A stretch of 64,000 nucleotides of DNA from Hyphomicrobiales bacterium. GTDB taxonomy: Bacteria; Pseudomonadota; Alphaproteobacteria; Rhizobiales; Rhizobiaceae. Shown here one piece after another: positions 1 through 11,482 of this stretch (position 1 is the first letter of the stretch; every line of letters begins with the position of its first letter). Location: assembly GCA_900465915.1 (NCBI GenBank), contig UBKJ01000015.1, forward strand, positions 109,974-173,973, read 5' to 3'. The position numbers and the translations under genes are program-made. Below the pieces are notes generated by a model. The model was not told where the DNA came from. It did no database searches and saw only the letters and a program-made list of their open reading frames with translations.

Positions 1-192
1 GAGGACGAAGCCGTGGCGCGCGGAAAGCCGGCAATCGAATTGCAGGTCCGCGTGGAGCTTTCCCGCAACCGCGCGCTGTTCGGGAAGCGCTTCTATCGCG
101 CCGTCGCGGAGACGGCCCATCCGGGCTATGATCGAATCACCTCCATCACCATGCGCAAGGAGATCAGGCGTGGCGCTGACATTGAGCCATGA
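1..192 (+). CDS. 3' end of an unrecognised gene ahead of aconitase X
   Basis: The window opens inside a reading frame that runs from base 1 to a TGA at 190-192 and gives the last 63 residues of a protein. The tail is rich in Arg, Glu and Ala, has no membrane segment or Cys, and I do not recognise the family. It overlaps the preferred GTG start of the next gene by 23 bases, so the two are probably translationally coupled in one operon. In related bacteria aconitase X operons handle hydroxyproline isomers; that this gene shares the task is inference from position only. Confidence 0.55.
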   Translation, partial: EDEAVARGKPAIELQVRVELSRNRALFGKRFYRAVAETAHPGYDRITSITMRKEIRRGADIEP

Positions 193-1429
193 AGAACGGG
201 CGATAGCCGCCGGCGAGCACGGCGCGGGCGCGGCCATGGCCATGCGCATCGTCGCCGACACGGCGCGGCTGATGGGCGCGCCGCGGCTGATCCCTATCGC
301 CTCAGCCCATATCGACGGCGCGCTCTATCACGGCGACAGCGGCACGCTCTTCGCCGAAAGGCTGTTCGAGGGCGGCGCGCGGGTGAAAGTGCGGGCGACG
401 CTCAATGTCGGCTCCATCGATCTCACGGGCTGCTCGCGCAATCTTTTGCCGGCTCACGAAGCGGATATGGCGAAGCGCATGATGCGCGCCTATATAAAGC
501 TCGGCTGCGAGCCGACATGGACCTGCGCGCCCTATCAGGCCGGCCACCGCCCGCGACAGGGGACCGACGTGGCCTGGGGCGAATCCAACGCCGTGGTGTT
601 CTGCAACTCGGTGCTCGGCGCGCGCACCAACCGCTATGGCGATTTTCTCGACATCGCCTGCGCCATCGCCGGCCGCGCGCCGGATTACGGCCTGCACCGG
701 GCGGAAAACCGCCGCGCGAGCGTGGTGTTCGACATTTCCGCGCTCGATCCGGCCTTTCTCGCCTCCGAAGTGGCGTGGCCGATCCTCGGCAACCTGTTCG
801 GGCGCAGCGTGGGCGCCGAGATCGGCGTCGTCGCCGGCGCATCCGTCCATCCCGACGAGGACGCGCTGAAAGCCTTCGGCGCGGCGTCGGCCTCCTCCGG
901 CGCGGTGGGGCTGTTCCACGTTGCGGGCGTGACGCCGGAAGCGCCGGACCTCGAAACCGCGCTCGGCCATCGCAAGCCCGCCGGTGTCATCCGCGTGACC
1001 CCGGCCATGGTCGCGGAGACGCGCAAGCGGCTCTCGACGGTCGGCCCGGTCGACCATATCGACGCGGTGGCCATCGGCAGCCCGCATCTCTCCGTCGCCG
1101 AATTCGACCGGCTGGAGCGCGCCATCGCCGGCCGAAAACTTGCCGCGCCCCTCTACGCCTGCACCGGCCGCCACACGCTTAGCGAGCTGGAGAAGGACGG
1201 CCGCAGGAGCCGGCTGGAGCGGTCCGGCGTCGTCATCGTCGCCGACACCTGCGTGGTGGTGACGCCTATTTTGCCGGCTAAGGATGACGCGGTGCTGATG
1301 ACCAATTCCGGCAAGTTCGCCCATTACGCGCCGGGCAACACCGGCTACGGCGTGCTCTACGGCTCGCTGGAGGAATGCGTGGAAAGCGCGGTGGCGGGCC
1401 GCCCGATCTTTGAAAGGGATGCGGCATGA
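170..1429 (+). CDS. Aconitase X large (catalytic) subunit, probable cis-3-hydroxy-L-proline dehydratase type
   Basis: A 419-residue protein of the aconitase X (DUF521) family. Family members characterised in bacteria dehydrate cis-3-hydroxy-L-proline; others act on mevalonate 5-phosphate, so the substrate here is inferred. The family block ESNAVVFCNSVLGARTNRYGD is present around residues 138-158. Cys88 (in TGCSRN), Cys145 (in FCNSVLG) and Cys361 (in DTCVVV) are candidate iron-sulfur ligands. The start is taken as GTG at 170 because an AAGGAG site lies seven bases upstream (157-162); an ATG at 128 would add 14 residues without a comparable site. The stop overlaps the small-subunit start by four bases (ATGA), which fits a two-subunit enzyme made in equal amounts. 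Confidence 0.88.
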   Translation: MALTLSHEERAIAAGEHGAGAAMAMRIVADTARLMGAPRLIPIASAHIDGALYHGDSGTLFAERLFEGGARVKVRATLNVGSIDLTGCSRNLLPAHEADMAKRMMRAYIKLGCEPTWTCAPYQAGHRPRQGTDVAWGESNAVVFCNSVLGARTNRYGDFLDIACAIAGRAPDYGLHRAENRRASVVFDISALDPAFLASEVAWPILGNLFGRSVGAEIGVVAGASVHPDEDALKAFGAASASSGAVGLFHVAGVTPEAPDLETALGHRKPAGVIRVTPAMVAETRKRLSTVGPVDHIDAVAIGSPHLSVAEFDRLERAIAGRKLAAPLYACTGRHTLSELEKDGRRSRLERSGVVIVADTCVVVTPILPAKDDAVLMTNSGKFAHYAPGNTGYGVLYGSLEECVESAVAGRPIFERDAA

Positions 1430-1842
1430 GCGCACTGGAAACGTCCATTCTGGTCGCCGGACAGGGCGGCGAGGCGGAGGCGCTGGTGCTTTCCGCGCCG
1501 ATCAGCTTCTGGGGCGGCGTCGACCCCAGGACCGGCCGCATCGCCGACGTGCGCCATCCTCAGCATGGCTTGAGCATCGCCGGCCGCGTGCTCTGCCTGC
1601 CCGGAACCATCGGCTCGTCCTCGGCGGCGGCGGTGCTCTTGGAGCTGGTCCATGCCGGCCTCGCGCCGGCGGCGCTGGTGCTGCACGAGCCGGACGCGAT
1701 CCTGCTCCTTGGCCTCATCGTGGCGCGCGAGATGGGCCACGCCGTCCCCATCGCCGTCGAACTCGACCGCGAGGCGCAAAAGCAACTCGCCGGCCGTCGG
1801 GTGACGGTCGGCGAGGACGGGGCGATTAGGATCGCGGCTTAA
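1426..1842 (+). CDS. Aconitase X small (swivel) subunit
   Basis: A 138-residue DUF126-type protein, the swivel domain of aconitase X. In many family members this domain is fused to the catalytic domain; here it is a separate gene that overlaps the large-subunit stop by four bases. The motif PGTIGSSSAAAVL (about residues 59-71) carries the Ser cluster 64-66 expected to contribute to the active site once the two subunits assemble. Length and motif match the stand-alone small subunit of the bacterial two-subunit class. The gene ends tail to tail with the minus-strand dehydrogenase, overlapping it by four bases, so there is no room for an intergenic terminator. Confidence 0.88.
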   Translation: MSALETSILVAGQGGEAEALVLSAPISFWGGVDPRTGRIADVRHPQHGLSIAGRVLCLPGTIGSSSAAAVLLELVHAGLAPAALVLHEPDAILLLGLIVAREMGHAVPIAVELDREAQKQLAGRRVTVGEDGAIRIAA

Positions 1843-2791
1843 TACTGGGTGGATCGGTCCACCACATGCTCCAGCGTGCCATCGCGCTCGAAGGCCTCGA
1901 TCTGCCGCATGATCTGCGGCGCGAGCGCCGTGGCGGACGAGCTCGCCGCCGCATGCGGGGTGATCGTCACCTTGGGATGCGTCCATAGCGGGCTGTCGGC
2001 CGGCAGCGGCTCCTGGTTGAACACGTCGAGCGAGGCGGCCGACAGAAGCCCGCGGTCGAGCGCGGCGAGGATATCCGCCTCGTTCTGTAGCGCGCCGCGC
2101 CCGGCGTTGATCAGCACCGGCGCGCCGAGCGGGCCGTCGCTTTTGAGCTGCGCGAACATCGACATGGAGAGGACACCCTTGGTGTCCGGCGTCAGCGGCA
2201 GCAGGCAGACGAAAATATCCGGCGTCTTCAGGAACTGCGCAAAGCCCTCCTTGCCGTGATAGGTGCGGACGCCGTCGATCTCGTGCGGGCGGCGGCTCCA
2301 GCCGGTGACGTTGAAGCCGAGATTTTTGAGCTTCTCCGCCGCGTCGCGGCCGAGCACGCCGAGGCCCATCACGCCCACCGTCACCTCATGCGCGGCGGGC
2401 TGGCGGCGATCCTCGTGCCAGTTGCGGTTCTGCTGCTGGCGGCGATAGCGCGGGCCGAGGCGATGGTGATCCAGCACCTGCCAGACCACATATTCGGTCA
2501 TGCGCATGGTGAGGTCGTCGGAGATGATGCGCACCAGCGGCACGTCCGGGATCTGATCGTCGCGGAACACATGGTCCACGCCCGCGCCGAGGGAAAAAAT
2601 CACCTTGAGATTGGGCAGGTTGGCGAGCGAGCCCGGCTTCTGCTTCCACACCAGCGCATAGTCGATGGAGGGGTCGTTCTCCGCCCGCTCGGTGACGATG
2701 CGGCGGTCGGGCGCGTGTTCCTTGAACGCCTTCAGCCAGCCCTCCGGGTCCCAGTCGGTGATCGCCAGCAGGATGTTTCCCTTGGTCTCGG

Positions 2792-2795
<4 letters not shown>
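1839..2795 (-). CDS. D-2-hydroxyacid dehydrogenase, glyoxylate/hydroxypyruvate reductase A type
   Basis: A 318-residue NAD(P)-dependent D-isomer hydroxyacid dehydrogenase. The Rossmann motif GLGVLG lies at 144-149, and the catalytic set of the family is visible as Arg233 (NAGRGA), Glu262 (NQEPLP) and His281 (TPHAAA). The WQxLDHHR-like stretch near 105-112 and overall length resemble GhrA, which reduces glyoxylate and hydroxypyruvate in the cytoplasm; other 2-keto acids are possible. Its ATG overlaps the stop of the upstream ABC transporter ATPase by four bases, so it is the last gene of the Yej operon and is expected to be co-transcribed with it, which is not an obvious metabolic partnership. 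Confidence 0.85.
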
Positions 2796-4428
<1,633 letters not shown>

Positions 4429-4432
<4 letters not shown>

Positions 4433-5577
4433 TGGAAAGCCTTTCGCGGATCGAAGGCGTCGCGCGTCGCCTCGCCGATGAAGATCAGGAGCGACAGCAT
4501 CAGCGAGATCACCACGAATCCGGTCATGCCCAGCCACGGGGCCTGCAGGTTGTTCTTGCCCTGCGCCAGCAATTCGCCCAGCGAGGCCGAGCCGGGCGGC
4601 AGGCCGAAGCCGAGGAAATCGAGCGAGGTCAGCGTGGTGATGGAGCCGTTGAGGATGAAGGGCAGGAAGGTCAGCGTCGCCACCATGGCGTTGGGCAGGA
4701 GGTGCCGCCACATGATGGTGGCGTTCTTCACGCCCAGCGCCCGGGCGGCGTTGACATATTCGAAATTGCGCGCGCGCAGGAACTCGGCCCGCACCACGCC
4801 GACGAAGGACACCCAGGAGAACAAAAGCATGATGCCCAGGAGCACCCAGAAGCCCGGCGGCAATATCGCCGCGATGATCAGAAGCAGGTAGAGCACCGGG
4901 ATCGACGACCAGATCTCGATGAAGCGCTGGAACAGCAGGTCCACCCAGCCGCCGAAATAGCCCTGCACCGCGCCCGCCGTCACGCCGACCACGGCGGAGA
5001 AGAAGGTCAGCACCAGCCCGAACAGCACCGAGATGCGGAAGCCGTAGAGCGCGCGGGCGAAGACGTCGCGCGCCTGGTCGTCGGTGCCGAGCAGGTTGAA
5101 ATTGCCGAAGCGGCAATTGGGGTCGCCCACCCCTTGCGGATAGCGCTGGCAGCGTTGCTCCTTGGAATAGAGCCAGAAGGGTTTGGAGGGCGCGGCCTCG
5201 GGAATCTCGTTGTTGACGGTGTTGTAGGAATAGCGGATCGGCGGCCACAGCGCCCAGCCGTGCTGGGCGATCTCGTCCTGGATCACCGGGTCGCGATAAT
5301 CGGTGACGGCGTAGAAGCCGCCGAATTTCTCCTCCGGGTAGTTCACGAACACCGGGGCCAGCAGCTCGCCCTTGTAGGAGACGAGGATCGGCCGGTCGTT
5401 GGCGATGAATTCGGAGAAAAGGGCGGCCAGCAGCAGGAACAGGAAGATCCACAGCGACCAGTAGCCGCGCCGGTTGGCCTTGAAGTTGCGCCAGCGCCGC
5501 TTGTTGAGCGGCGACAGCAGCGGCCGCCGCGCCGAGCCGCCGGGCGTGTTGGCCGGGGAAAGCATGGCCTCGGCCAT
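4429..5577 (-). CDS. yejE: Peptide ABC transporter permease (YejE)
   Basis: A 382-residue inner-membrane permease of the oligopeptide/dipeptide transporter family. A hydrophobic segment at about 36-55 is followed by a long periplasmic stretch (to about residue 170) that includes several aromatic residues, then a block of membrane helices, which is the YejE/OppC layout. The EAA-like loop that docks to the ATPase is visible as NAARALGVKNATIMWRHLL. The start at 5577 overlaps the yejB stop by one base (TGATG) and its own stop overlaps yejF, so the three are tightly coupled. The E. coli homologue imports microcin C and peptides; rhizobial homologues are reported to import peptides, so peptide uptake is the likely role. 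Confidence 0.93.
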
Positions 5578-6674
5578 CACACGTCCCTCCGGTCGAAATC
5601 GATGCGCGGGTCGATCCACGTATAGGTGAGGTCGGACAGCAGTCCGACCAGAAGCCCGATCAGCGAGAAGATGTAGAGATTGGCGAACACCACCGGATAG
5701 TCGCGGTTGATCACCGACTGGTAGCCGAGCAGGCCCAGCCCGTCGAGCGAGAAGATGGTCTCGATCAGCAGCGAGCCGGTGAAGAAGGCGTGGATGAACG
5801 CGCCCGGAAAGCCGGCGATGACGATCAGCATGGCGTTGCGGAACACGTGACGATAGAGCACCTGGTTCTCGGTCAGGCCCTTGGCGCGCGCGGTGACGAC
5901 ATATTGTTTGCGGATTTCCTCCAGGAACGAGTTCTTGGTCAGGAGCGTCGTGGTGGCGAAGGCCGACAGCACCAGCGCCGCGATGGGCAGCGTCATGTGC
6001 CAGACATAGTCCCCGATCTTGCCCAGGAGCGACATCTGCGCGAAATCGGGCGAGGTCAGCCCGCGCAGCGGGAACCAGTCGAAGAAGGAGCCGCCGGCGA
6101 AGAACACGATCAAAAGGATCGCGAACAGGAAGCTCGGAATGGCGTAGCCGACGATGATGACGGCGCTGGTCCAGGTGTCGAAGCGCGAGCCGTCCTTGAT
6201 CGCCTTGCGGATGCCGAGCGGGATGGAGATGGCGTAGGACAGGAAGGTCAGCCACAGGCCGAGCGAGATCGACACCGGCATCTTTTCCTTGATCAGGTCG
6301 ATGACGCTGATGTCGCGGAAATAGGAGCGGCCGAAATCGAAGCGCAGATAGTTCCACAGCATCTGGCCGAAGCGCTCCAGCGGCGGCTTGTCGAAGCCGA
6401 ACTGCTTTTCGAGGCTGGCGATGAATTGCGGGTCCAGCCCCTGCGCGCCGCGATATTTGGAGTTGGAGGCGCCGCTGTCGAGATGGGTCTGGCCGGCGTC
6501 GCCGCCGCCGCCCGACAGGCGGTCGAGCGCGTCGCCGCCCTGGCCGGACAGTTGCGCGATCACCCGCTCCACCGGGCCGCCGGGGGCGAACTGCACCACG
6601 GCGAAGGAGATGGCCATGATGCCCAATATGGTCGGGATCATCAACAGCAGGCGGCGGAGGATATAGGCGCCCAT
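5577..6674 (-). CDS. yejB: Peptide ABC transporter permease (YejB)
   Basis: A 365-residue permease of the oligopeptide transporter family. The N-terminus ([19 protein letters not shown]) is the typical first membrane helix of DppB/OppB/YejB proteins, and the APGGPVE motif follows directly. A Gly-rich insertion around residues 45-65 is in the position where YejB proteins carry a variable periplasmic loop. The ATPase-docking loop appears as [15 protein letters not shown]. It pairs with YejE to form the membrane channel. A gap of 106 bases separates it from the second solute-binding gene upstream, the only sizeable gap in the operon. Confidence 0.93.
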   Translation of the reverse strand: MGAYILRRLLLMIPTILGIMAISFAVVQFAPGGPVERVIAQLSGQGGDALDRLSGGGGDAGQTHLDSGASNSKYRGAQGLDPQFIASLEKQFGFDKPPLERFGQMLWNYLRFDFGRSYFRDISVIDLIKEKMPVSISLGLWLTFLSYAISIPLGIRKAIKDGSRFDTWTSAVIIVGYAIPSFLFAILLIVFFAGGSFFDWFPLRGLTSPDFAQMSLLGKIGDYVWHMTLPIAALVLSAFATTTLLTKNSFLEEIRKQYVVTARAKGLTENQVLYRHVFRNAMLIVIAGFPGAFIHAFFTGSLLIETIFSLDGLGLLGYQSVINRDYPVVFANLYIFSLIGLLVGLLSDLTYTWIDPRIDFDRRDV

Positions 6675-6780
6675 CAGGCGGCTTCCGTCGCGCGGTCTAT
6701 GGTCGTGTCACGGCTTGCCAACAGCTTTCGCCCTCGTCTGCTCCGGTCCGGTCTCGTCTCTGGCGGGCATGGTTCCGGCG

Positions 6781-8616
6781 TCATGCCCTGGTCCACCACA
6801 GCGTCTCGACCGGAAAGCCGTAATCGGGCTTGGGCTCCCTGAACCCGAAACGATCCCAATAGGCGACCAGGTGATTCGCTGAACTCCAATTTGGAATCCA
6901 GTCGCGCCGGATACGCAAGCACCGATCGAGCGCGCGCAGCGTGGCGACCAGATCTTCCCGCGTCGCCGCCCGTCCCGCCTCGGCGATCAGCGCGTCGACG
7001 ACCGGGTCCGCCATGCCGGGCAGGTTGTAGCTGCCCGGCGTCTTCGCCGCCGCCGAGCCGAACATGCCGGCCAGCGATTGCGCCGTCGGCGTGGCGTCGA
7101 ATTGCATGGCGAGCCCCGCCATGTCGAAGTCGAAATCCCTGAGCCGCGCCTGGTATTGCGACGGGTCCACCAGCCGCAGGCTGGCGTCGATCCCGATGGC
7201 GCGCAGCTTCTGCACGAAGGGATTGTAGATGCGGGCGAAACTGTCCGAATCGACCAGGAACTCCAGCGCGAAGCGCGCGCCGCCCTTGTCGTGGAACTGG
7301 CCGTTGCGGCGCTCGAAGCCCGCCTCCTGCAACAATTTGATGGCGCGGGCGAACTGCGCCCGGTCGCGCCCGGTGCCGTCCGAGACGGGCTGGAGAGCGG
7401 CCTCGCCGAACACGGCCTCCGGCAGCCGGTCGCGATAGCGGTCGAGGATCTTGAGCTCTTCGGGCGAGGGCGCGCCCTTGGCCTCGAAATCCGAGCCGCT
7501 GAAGCAGGATTGCGTGCGGGTGTAAAGCCCGTAGAACAGGTTGGCGTTGGTCCATTCGAAGTCGAAGCACAGGCCCACCGCCTCGCGCACGCGCGGATCG
7601 CGAAAACGCTCGCGGCGCTGGTTCAGCGCCCAGGCCTGCATCAGCGGCCGCTTCTCCTTGGGGAAGCTGCGCTTGACGATCTTCTTCTCCTGCACGGCGG
7701 GAAAATCGTAGCCGGTCGCCCAGTTGCGCGACACCGTCTCCTCGCGCCAGTCGATGTCGCCCTTCTTGAAGGCCTCGAATTCCGGCTGGCGGTCGCGGTA
7801 GAAGTCGATGCGGATATGGTCGAAATGGTTGAAGCCGCGCCGCGCGGGCAGGTCGCGCGCCCAGTAATCCTCCACCCGCTCGTAATCCACGCTCTGCCCC
7901 GCCTCGGCGCGGCCGACGCGATAGGGGCCGCAGCCCAGCACCGGCCGCATGGTCGAAGCCTCGAAATCGCGCCCCTCGAAGGATTTTTCCGACAGGATCG
8001 GCAGGACGACCGCGTCGAGCACCGCGTTGGCGCTGCTTCCGGGCGCGAAGACGAGCCGCACCGCGCCCTCGACCGCTTCCGCCTTGACGAGCGCGGCCAG
8101 CGACTGGCGCAGCGCCGGATGGCCCTTCTCCTTCAGCGTGCGATAGGTGAAGGCCACGTCCTCGGCCGTCACCGGCGCGCCGTCGTGGAAGCGCGCCTCC
8201 TTGCGCAGGCGGAACAGGGCGCTGTCGCCCGTGAGCGTCACGCTTTCGGCGATGAGGCCGTAGACGGCGTCCGGCTCGTCCAGCGCCGGGACCATCAGGC
8301 TGTCATGGGTCAGCTCCATGCGCGGCGGCGCGTCGCCCATGAAGGTCAGCGTGTTGAGCGTGTTGAAGGTCTGGACGTTCTGGTTCCACTGCCACGACGA
8401 GGGCGCGAGGCGGAAGGTCCCGCCCTTGGGCGCGTCCGGGCTGGCGTAGTCGAAATGGGCGAAATCGGCGGCGTATTTCAGCGCGCCGAAGGTGGAGAGC
8501 CCGTGCAGCGCCTCGCCCTGCGGCAGGGCGGCGAGGGCCTTGGGCGCGAAGCCGGCCGCCGCCGCGCCGCCCAGCAGCCCCAGAAAGCCGCGGCGGTCCA
8601 TGCGCAGCGCCGCCAT
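6781..8616 (-). CDS. Extracellular solute-binding protein of the Yej transporter, Tat-signal paralogue
   Basis: A 611-residue family 5 (peptide/YejA type) solute-binding protein. The N-terminus MDRRGFLGLLGGAAAAG has a twin-arginine (residues 8-9) followed by a hydrophobic stretch and an AxA cleavage site near PKALAA, so Tat export is likely. The SBP5 region with DAPKGGTFRL at about 67-76 and the ExVTxTGD-like segments match YejA relatives. It is a paralogue of the neighbouring protein, with which it shares layout and several motifs. Its ATG at 8616 overlaps the stop of that upstream gene by one base (TGATG). Two binding proteins feeding one permease pair would widen the range of peptides imported; the actual ligands are unknown. 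Confidence 0.88.
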   Translation of the reverse strand: MAALRMDRRGFLGLLGGAAAAGFAPKALAALPQGEALHGLSTFGALKYAADFAHFDYASPDAPKGGTFRLAPSSWQWNQNVQTFNTLNTLTFMGDAPPRMELTHDSLMVPALDEPDAVYGLIAESVTLTGDSALFRLRKEARFHDGAPVTAEDVAFTYRTLKEKGHPALRQSLAALVKAEAVEGAVRLVFAPGSSANAVLDAVVLPILSEKSFEGRDFEASTMRPVLGCGPYRVGRAEAGQSVDYERVEDYWARDLPARRGFNHFDHIRIDFYRDRQPEFEAFKKGDIDWREETVSRNWATGYDFPAVQEKKIVKRSFPKEKRPLMQAWALNQRRERFRDPRVREAVGLCFDFEWTNANLFYGLYTRTQSCFSGSDFEAKGAPSPEELKILDRYRDRLPEAVFGEAALQPVSDGTGRDRAQFARAIKLLQEAGFERRNGQFHDKGGARFALEFLVDSDSFARIYNPFVQKLRAIGIDASLRLVDPSQYQARLRDFDFDMAGLAMQFDATPTAQSLAGMFGSAAAKTPGSYNLPGMADPVVDALIAEAGRAATREDLVATLRALDRCLRIRRDWIPNWSSANHLVAYWDRFGFREPKPDYGFPVETLWWTRA

Positions 8617-10484
8617 CACTCGGCGCCGGGCTTGAGTTTCGTCGCCTTGGCCGGGTCGACCCACCAGGACATCGGGTCGATGCCGACATAGTCCGGCTGG
8701 CGCTCCGGCATGCCGAACTTGTTCCAGTAGGCGACGTTCATCGTGTCGGAATACCATTGCGGGATGACGTAATAATTCCACAAGAGCGCCCGGTCGAGCG
8801 CATGGGTGGCCGCGACCAGCCCGTCGCGGTCCGTGGCGTAGATCACCTTGTCGATCAGCGCGTCGATGGCCGGGTTCCTGATGCCGGCGTAGTTGCGGCT
8901 GCCCTTGACGTCGGCCGCGGCCGAGCCCCACATGTCGCGCTGCTCGTTGCCGGGCGAGGCGGTCTGCGCGATCAGCCCGTTGATCACGTCATAGTCGAAA
9001 TCGTTGACGCGGGCCTGGTATTGCGAGGCGTCGACCATGCGCGACGTGGCGCCGACGCCGATCTTCTTCAGGTTCTGGATGAAGAGGTTGTTGACCCGCT
9101 CGAAGGCCGGGCTGTCGTTGAGGAACTCGATGGTGAAGGGCTCGCCCTTGGCGTCGACCAGCCGGTTGTTCTTCAGCGTCCAGCCGGCCTCGGCGAACAG
9201 CTTCAGCGCCATGCGCAGGTTCTCGCGCGTCGATTGCGGCGTGTCGTAGACGGGGGCCTTGAAGGCCTGCGTCAGCGCCTCGGCGGGAAGCCGGTCCTTG
9301 ACCGTGTCGAGGATGGCCTTCTCGGCCTCGGTGGGCGGGCCCTGCAATTGCAGCTCGTTGCCGGCGAAATAGCTTTCGATGCGCTTGTACTGGTTGAAGA
9401 ACAGGAGCCGGTTGGCCGATTCGAAATCGAAGGCGTAGCTCAGCGCCTGGCGCACGCGCGGATCCTGGAACTTGGCTCGGCGCGTGTTCATGAAATAGCC
9501 CTGCATCCGCCCCACCGCATGATAGGGGAACGAGGCCTTGACCACGTCGCCGCGCGTGACGGCGGGGAAATTATACTGCTCGGCCCAGCGCTGGGCGCGG
9601 TTCTCCTGCTTGTAGTCGTATTGGCCGCCCTTCTTGAAGGCTTCCCAGGCGGCGTCCTCGTTGAAGTAATATTCGTAATGGACGCGGTCGAAATTGTTGC
9701 GGCCCACATTGACCGCGAGGTCCTTGCCCCAATAATCCGGCACGCGCGCCCAGGTGATGGAGCGGCCGGGCGTCATTTTCTCGATCCTGTAGGCGGAGGA
9801 GCCGAGCGGGATCTCCAGCGTCGGACGGCTGACGTCGCGCGGGCGGCCTTGCGCGTCGGTTCCCGTCCACCAGTGCCTGGGCAGCACGGCGAGCTGGCCC
9901 ATGATCTGCGGCAATTCGCGGTTGCCGGCGCGCGAGAAGGTGAATTTCACCTCGTGCTCGCCGGTCTTCTCGGCCTTCTCCACGTCGGCGTAATATTTGT
10001 TGTAGAGCGGCGACTGCTTCTTCAGCGTCTCGAAGCTCCAGATCACGTCCTCGACGGTGATCGGCTGGCCGTCGTGCCAGCGCGCCTTGGAATTGAGCCG
10101 GTATTTCACCCAGGAGAAATCGTCGGGATATTGCAGCGCTTCGGCGATCAGCGGGTATTGCGTCGAATCCTGGTCGAGCGCGCCCGCCATCAGCGTGTCG
10201 TAGAGCATGCCGCCGCCGAGATCGCCCAGCCCCGCCGCCGCCACGCCCTGCACCACGAAGGGGTTGAGGCTGTCGAAGGTGCCGACCGCGACCTGGTTCA
10301 GCGTCCCGCCCTTGGGCGCGTCCGGGTTGACGAAATCGTAGCGCTTGAAATCCGTCGCGTGGCGCGGCGCGCCGAGCAGGCTGGAGGCGGTGCGCCATTG
10401 CGGCCCGGCCTCGTCCGCGCGGCCTGTGGCCGACATGCCGGCGAGGATGCCCACCGCGATTGCGCCTGCCCGAAAAAACCTCAT
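8616..10484 (-). CDS. Extracellular solute-binding protein of the Yej transporter (YejA-like), first gene of operon
   Basis: A 622-residue family 5 solute-binding protein with a Sec-type signal peptide (MRFFRAGAIAVGILAGMSATGRA, cleavage after about residue 23). Sequence features typical of YejA include DFVNPDAPKGGTLNQ, ARWHDGQPITVEDV and the long WWVDPAKA C-terminus. It binds peptides in the periplasm and delivers them to YejBEF. It is the first gene of the operon; the start ATG at 10484 lies about 90 bases from the terminator of the neighbouring cytochrome gene, so the promoter must sit in 10485-10577. I saw no distinct operator there. Confidence 0.9.
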   Translation of the reverse strand: MRFFRAGAIAVGILAGMSATGRADEAGPQWRTASSLLGAPRHATDFKRYDFVNPDAPKGGTLNQVAVGTFDSLNPFVVQGVAAAGLGDLGGGMLYDTLMAGALDQDSTQYPLIAEALQYPDDFSWVKYRLNSKARWHDGQPITVEDVIWSFETLKKQSPLYNKYYADVEKAEKTGEHEVKFTFSRAGNRELPQIMGQLAVLPRHWWTGTDAQGRPRDVSRPTLEIPLGSSAYRIEKMTPGRSITWARVPDYWGKDLAVNVGRNNFDRVHYEYYFNEDAAWEAFKKGGQYDYKQENRAQRWAEQYNFPAVTRGDVVKASFPYHAVGRMQGYFMNTRRAKFQDPRVRQALSYAFDFESANRLLFFNQYKRIESYFAGNELQLQGPPTEAEKAILDTVKDRLPAEALTQAFKAPVYDTPQSTRENLRMALKLFAEAGWTLKNNRLVDAKGEPFTIEFLNDSPAFERVNNLFIQNLKKIGVGATSRMVDASQYQARVNDFDYDVINGLIAQTASPGNEQRDMWGSAAADVKGSRNYAGIRNPAIDALIDKVIYATDRDGLVAATHALDRALLWNYYVIPQWYSDTMNVAYWNKFGMPERQPDYVGIDPMSWWVDPAKATKLKPGAE

Positions 10485-10577
10485 CCGGCGTCTCCATTCT
10501 GGTTCGGATTCGCAGCGGATTCTATGGTTTTTTACGGAGGAAAAAAGGCGCGCGCTGGCGAAAGCGTGATCCGCATG

Positions 10578-10607
10578 AAAAAAGCCGGGCTATAACCCGG
10601 CTTTTTT
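10578..10607 (-). terminator. Rho-independent terminator of the cytochrome c gene
   Basis: A GCCGGG/CCCGGC stem (10584-10589 with 10596-10601) and six-base loop is flanked by six A on one side and six T on the other, so it can act in both directions. On the minus strand it lies 22 bases after the cytochrome c stop. Confidence 0.85.
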
Positions 10608-10629
10608 GTGGCTTTTCGATGGTTTTGCG

Positions 10630-11289
10630 TCAGTTGGCAGGCGCCGCCGGCTTGCTTTCGCCCCCCGCCGGAGCGGCCGGGGCGGCTTCCGCCGGCTTGG
10701 CGTCGGCCGGCTTGGCGTCGCCGCCCGCGGGCGCGGCGTCGGCGGCCGGCAGCGGCGGCGGATTGTCGTTGAGCGTGCGCAGATAGGCGATCAGGTCGGC
10801 GCGCTCGTTGTCCTTCTTGTCGCCGGCGAAGCCCATCGCGGTGCCCTTGACGAAGGCCTTGGGCGAGGTCAGGAACTTGTTGAGGTTCTCATAGGTCCAC
10901 TTGTTGCCCCCGGCGCCGAATTCCTTCATCCCGGTCGAATAGCTGAAATCCGAGATCGACGCGGCCGGACGGTCGACGATCCCCCACAGATGCGGACCGA
11001 CCTTGTTGGCGCCGCCCTTCTCGCCGGAATGGCAGGCCTGGCAGCGCTTGAACACGGCCTGGCCGCGCGTGGCGTCGGCGGACTGGAGCAGCGTGGCGAT
11101 CGGCGTCTCCGCCTTGGCGGCCTCGCCGGCCCCGCCGCCGGTGGTGGCCTCGGCGGCCTCGATGGCGAAGCCCGGCTTCTCCGGCGCGGGCGAATGGAAC
11201 AGCGCGTCCGACAGGAGGCCCGTCGTCATGACGACGAAGACCGTCGCCAGGAAAGCCATGATAAATTTGTTGGTCTGGGTCGAATTCAT
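10630..11289 (-). CDS. cycM: Membrane-anchored c-type cytochrome (CycM-like)
   Basis: A 219-residue protein with an uncleaved N-terminal anchor (hydrophobic 9-27), a spacer, one mono-haem cytochrome c domain and an Ala/Pro-rich tail. The haem site CQACH is at 83-87 and the probable axial ligand is Met152 in GTAMGFAG. The family (cytochrome c552/CycM of rhizobia) carries electrons from the bc1 complex to terminal oxidases at the periplasmic face. The C-terminal 40 residues are low-complexity (repeated [14 protein letters not shown] units), which is common but variable in this family. The gene is single, with a terminator after it and a divergent promoter region shared with kdsB. Confidence 0.9.
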   Translation of the reverse strand: MNSTQTNKFIMAFLATVFVVMTTGLLSDALFHSPAPEKPGFAIEAAEATTGGGAGEAAKAETPIATLLQSADATRGQAVFKRCQACHSGEKGGANKVGPHLWGIVDRPAASISDFSYSTGMKEFGAGGNKWTYENLNKFLTSPKAFVKGTAMGFAGDKKDNERADLIAYLRTLNDNPPPLPAADAAPAGGDAKPADAKPAEAAPAAPAGGESKPAAPAN

Positions 11290-11482
11290 TGCCGGTCGGC
11301 GCTCCCTCTACCAGAACGCTCCCCCCGGGGACCGCTCTCCTCGCCGGTTCGCACGCCCCCGGAAGGGCGGGCAAGTCTCTCTCCCGGCATCGGCCGGAAA
11401 CTAGGTCTTTTGCCAAACCGATGCAACACCTATAAGGAAGCCTGGACCCGTGACTTTTTGACACTTTTTCCAAGAGGCGGCG

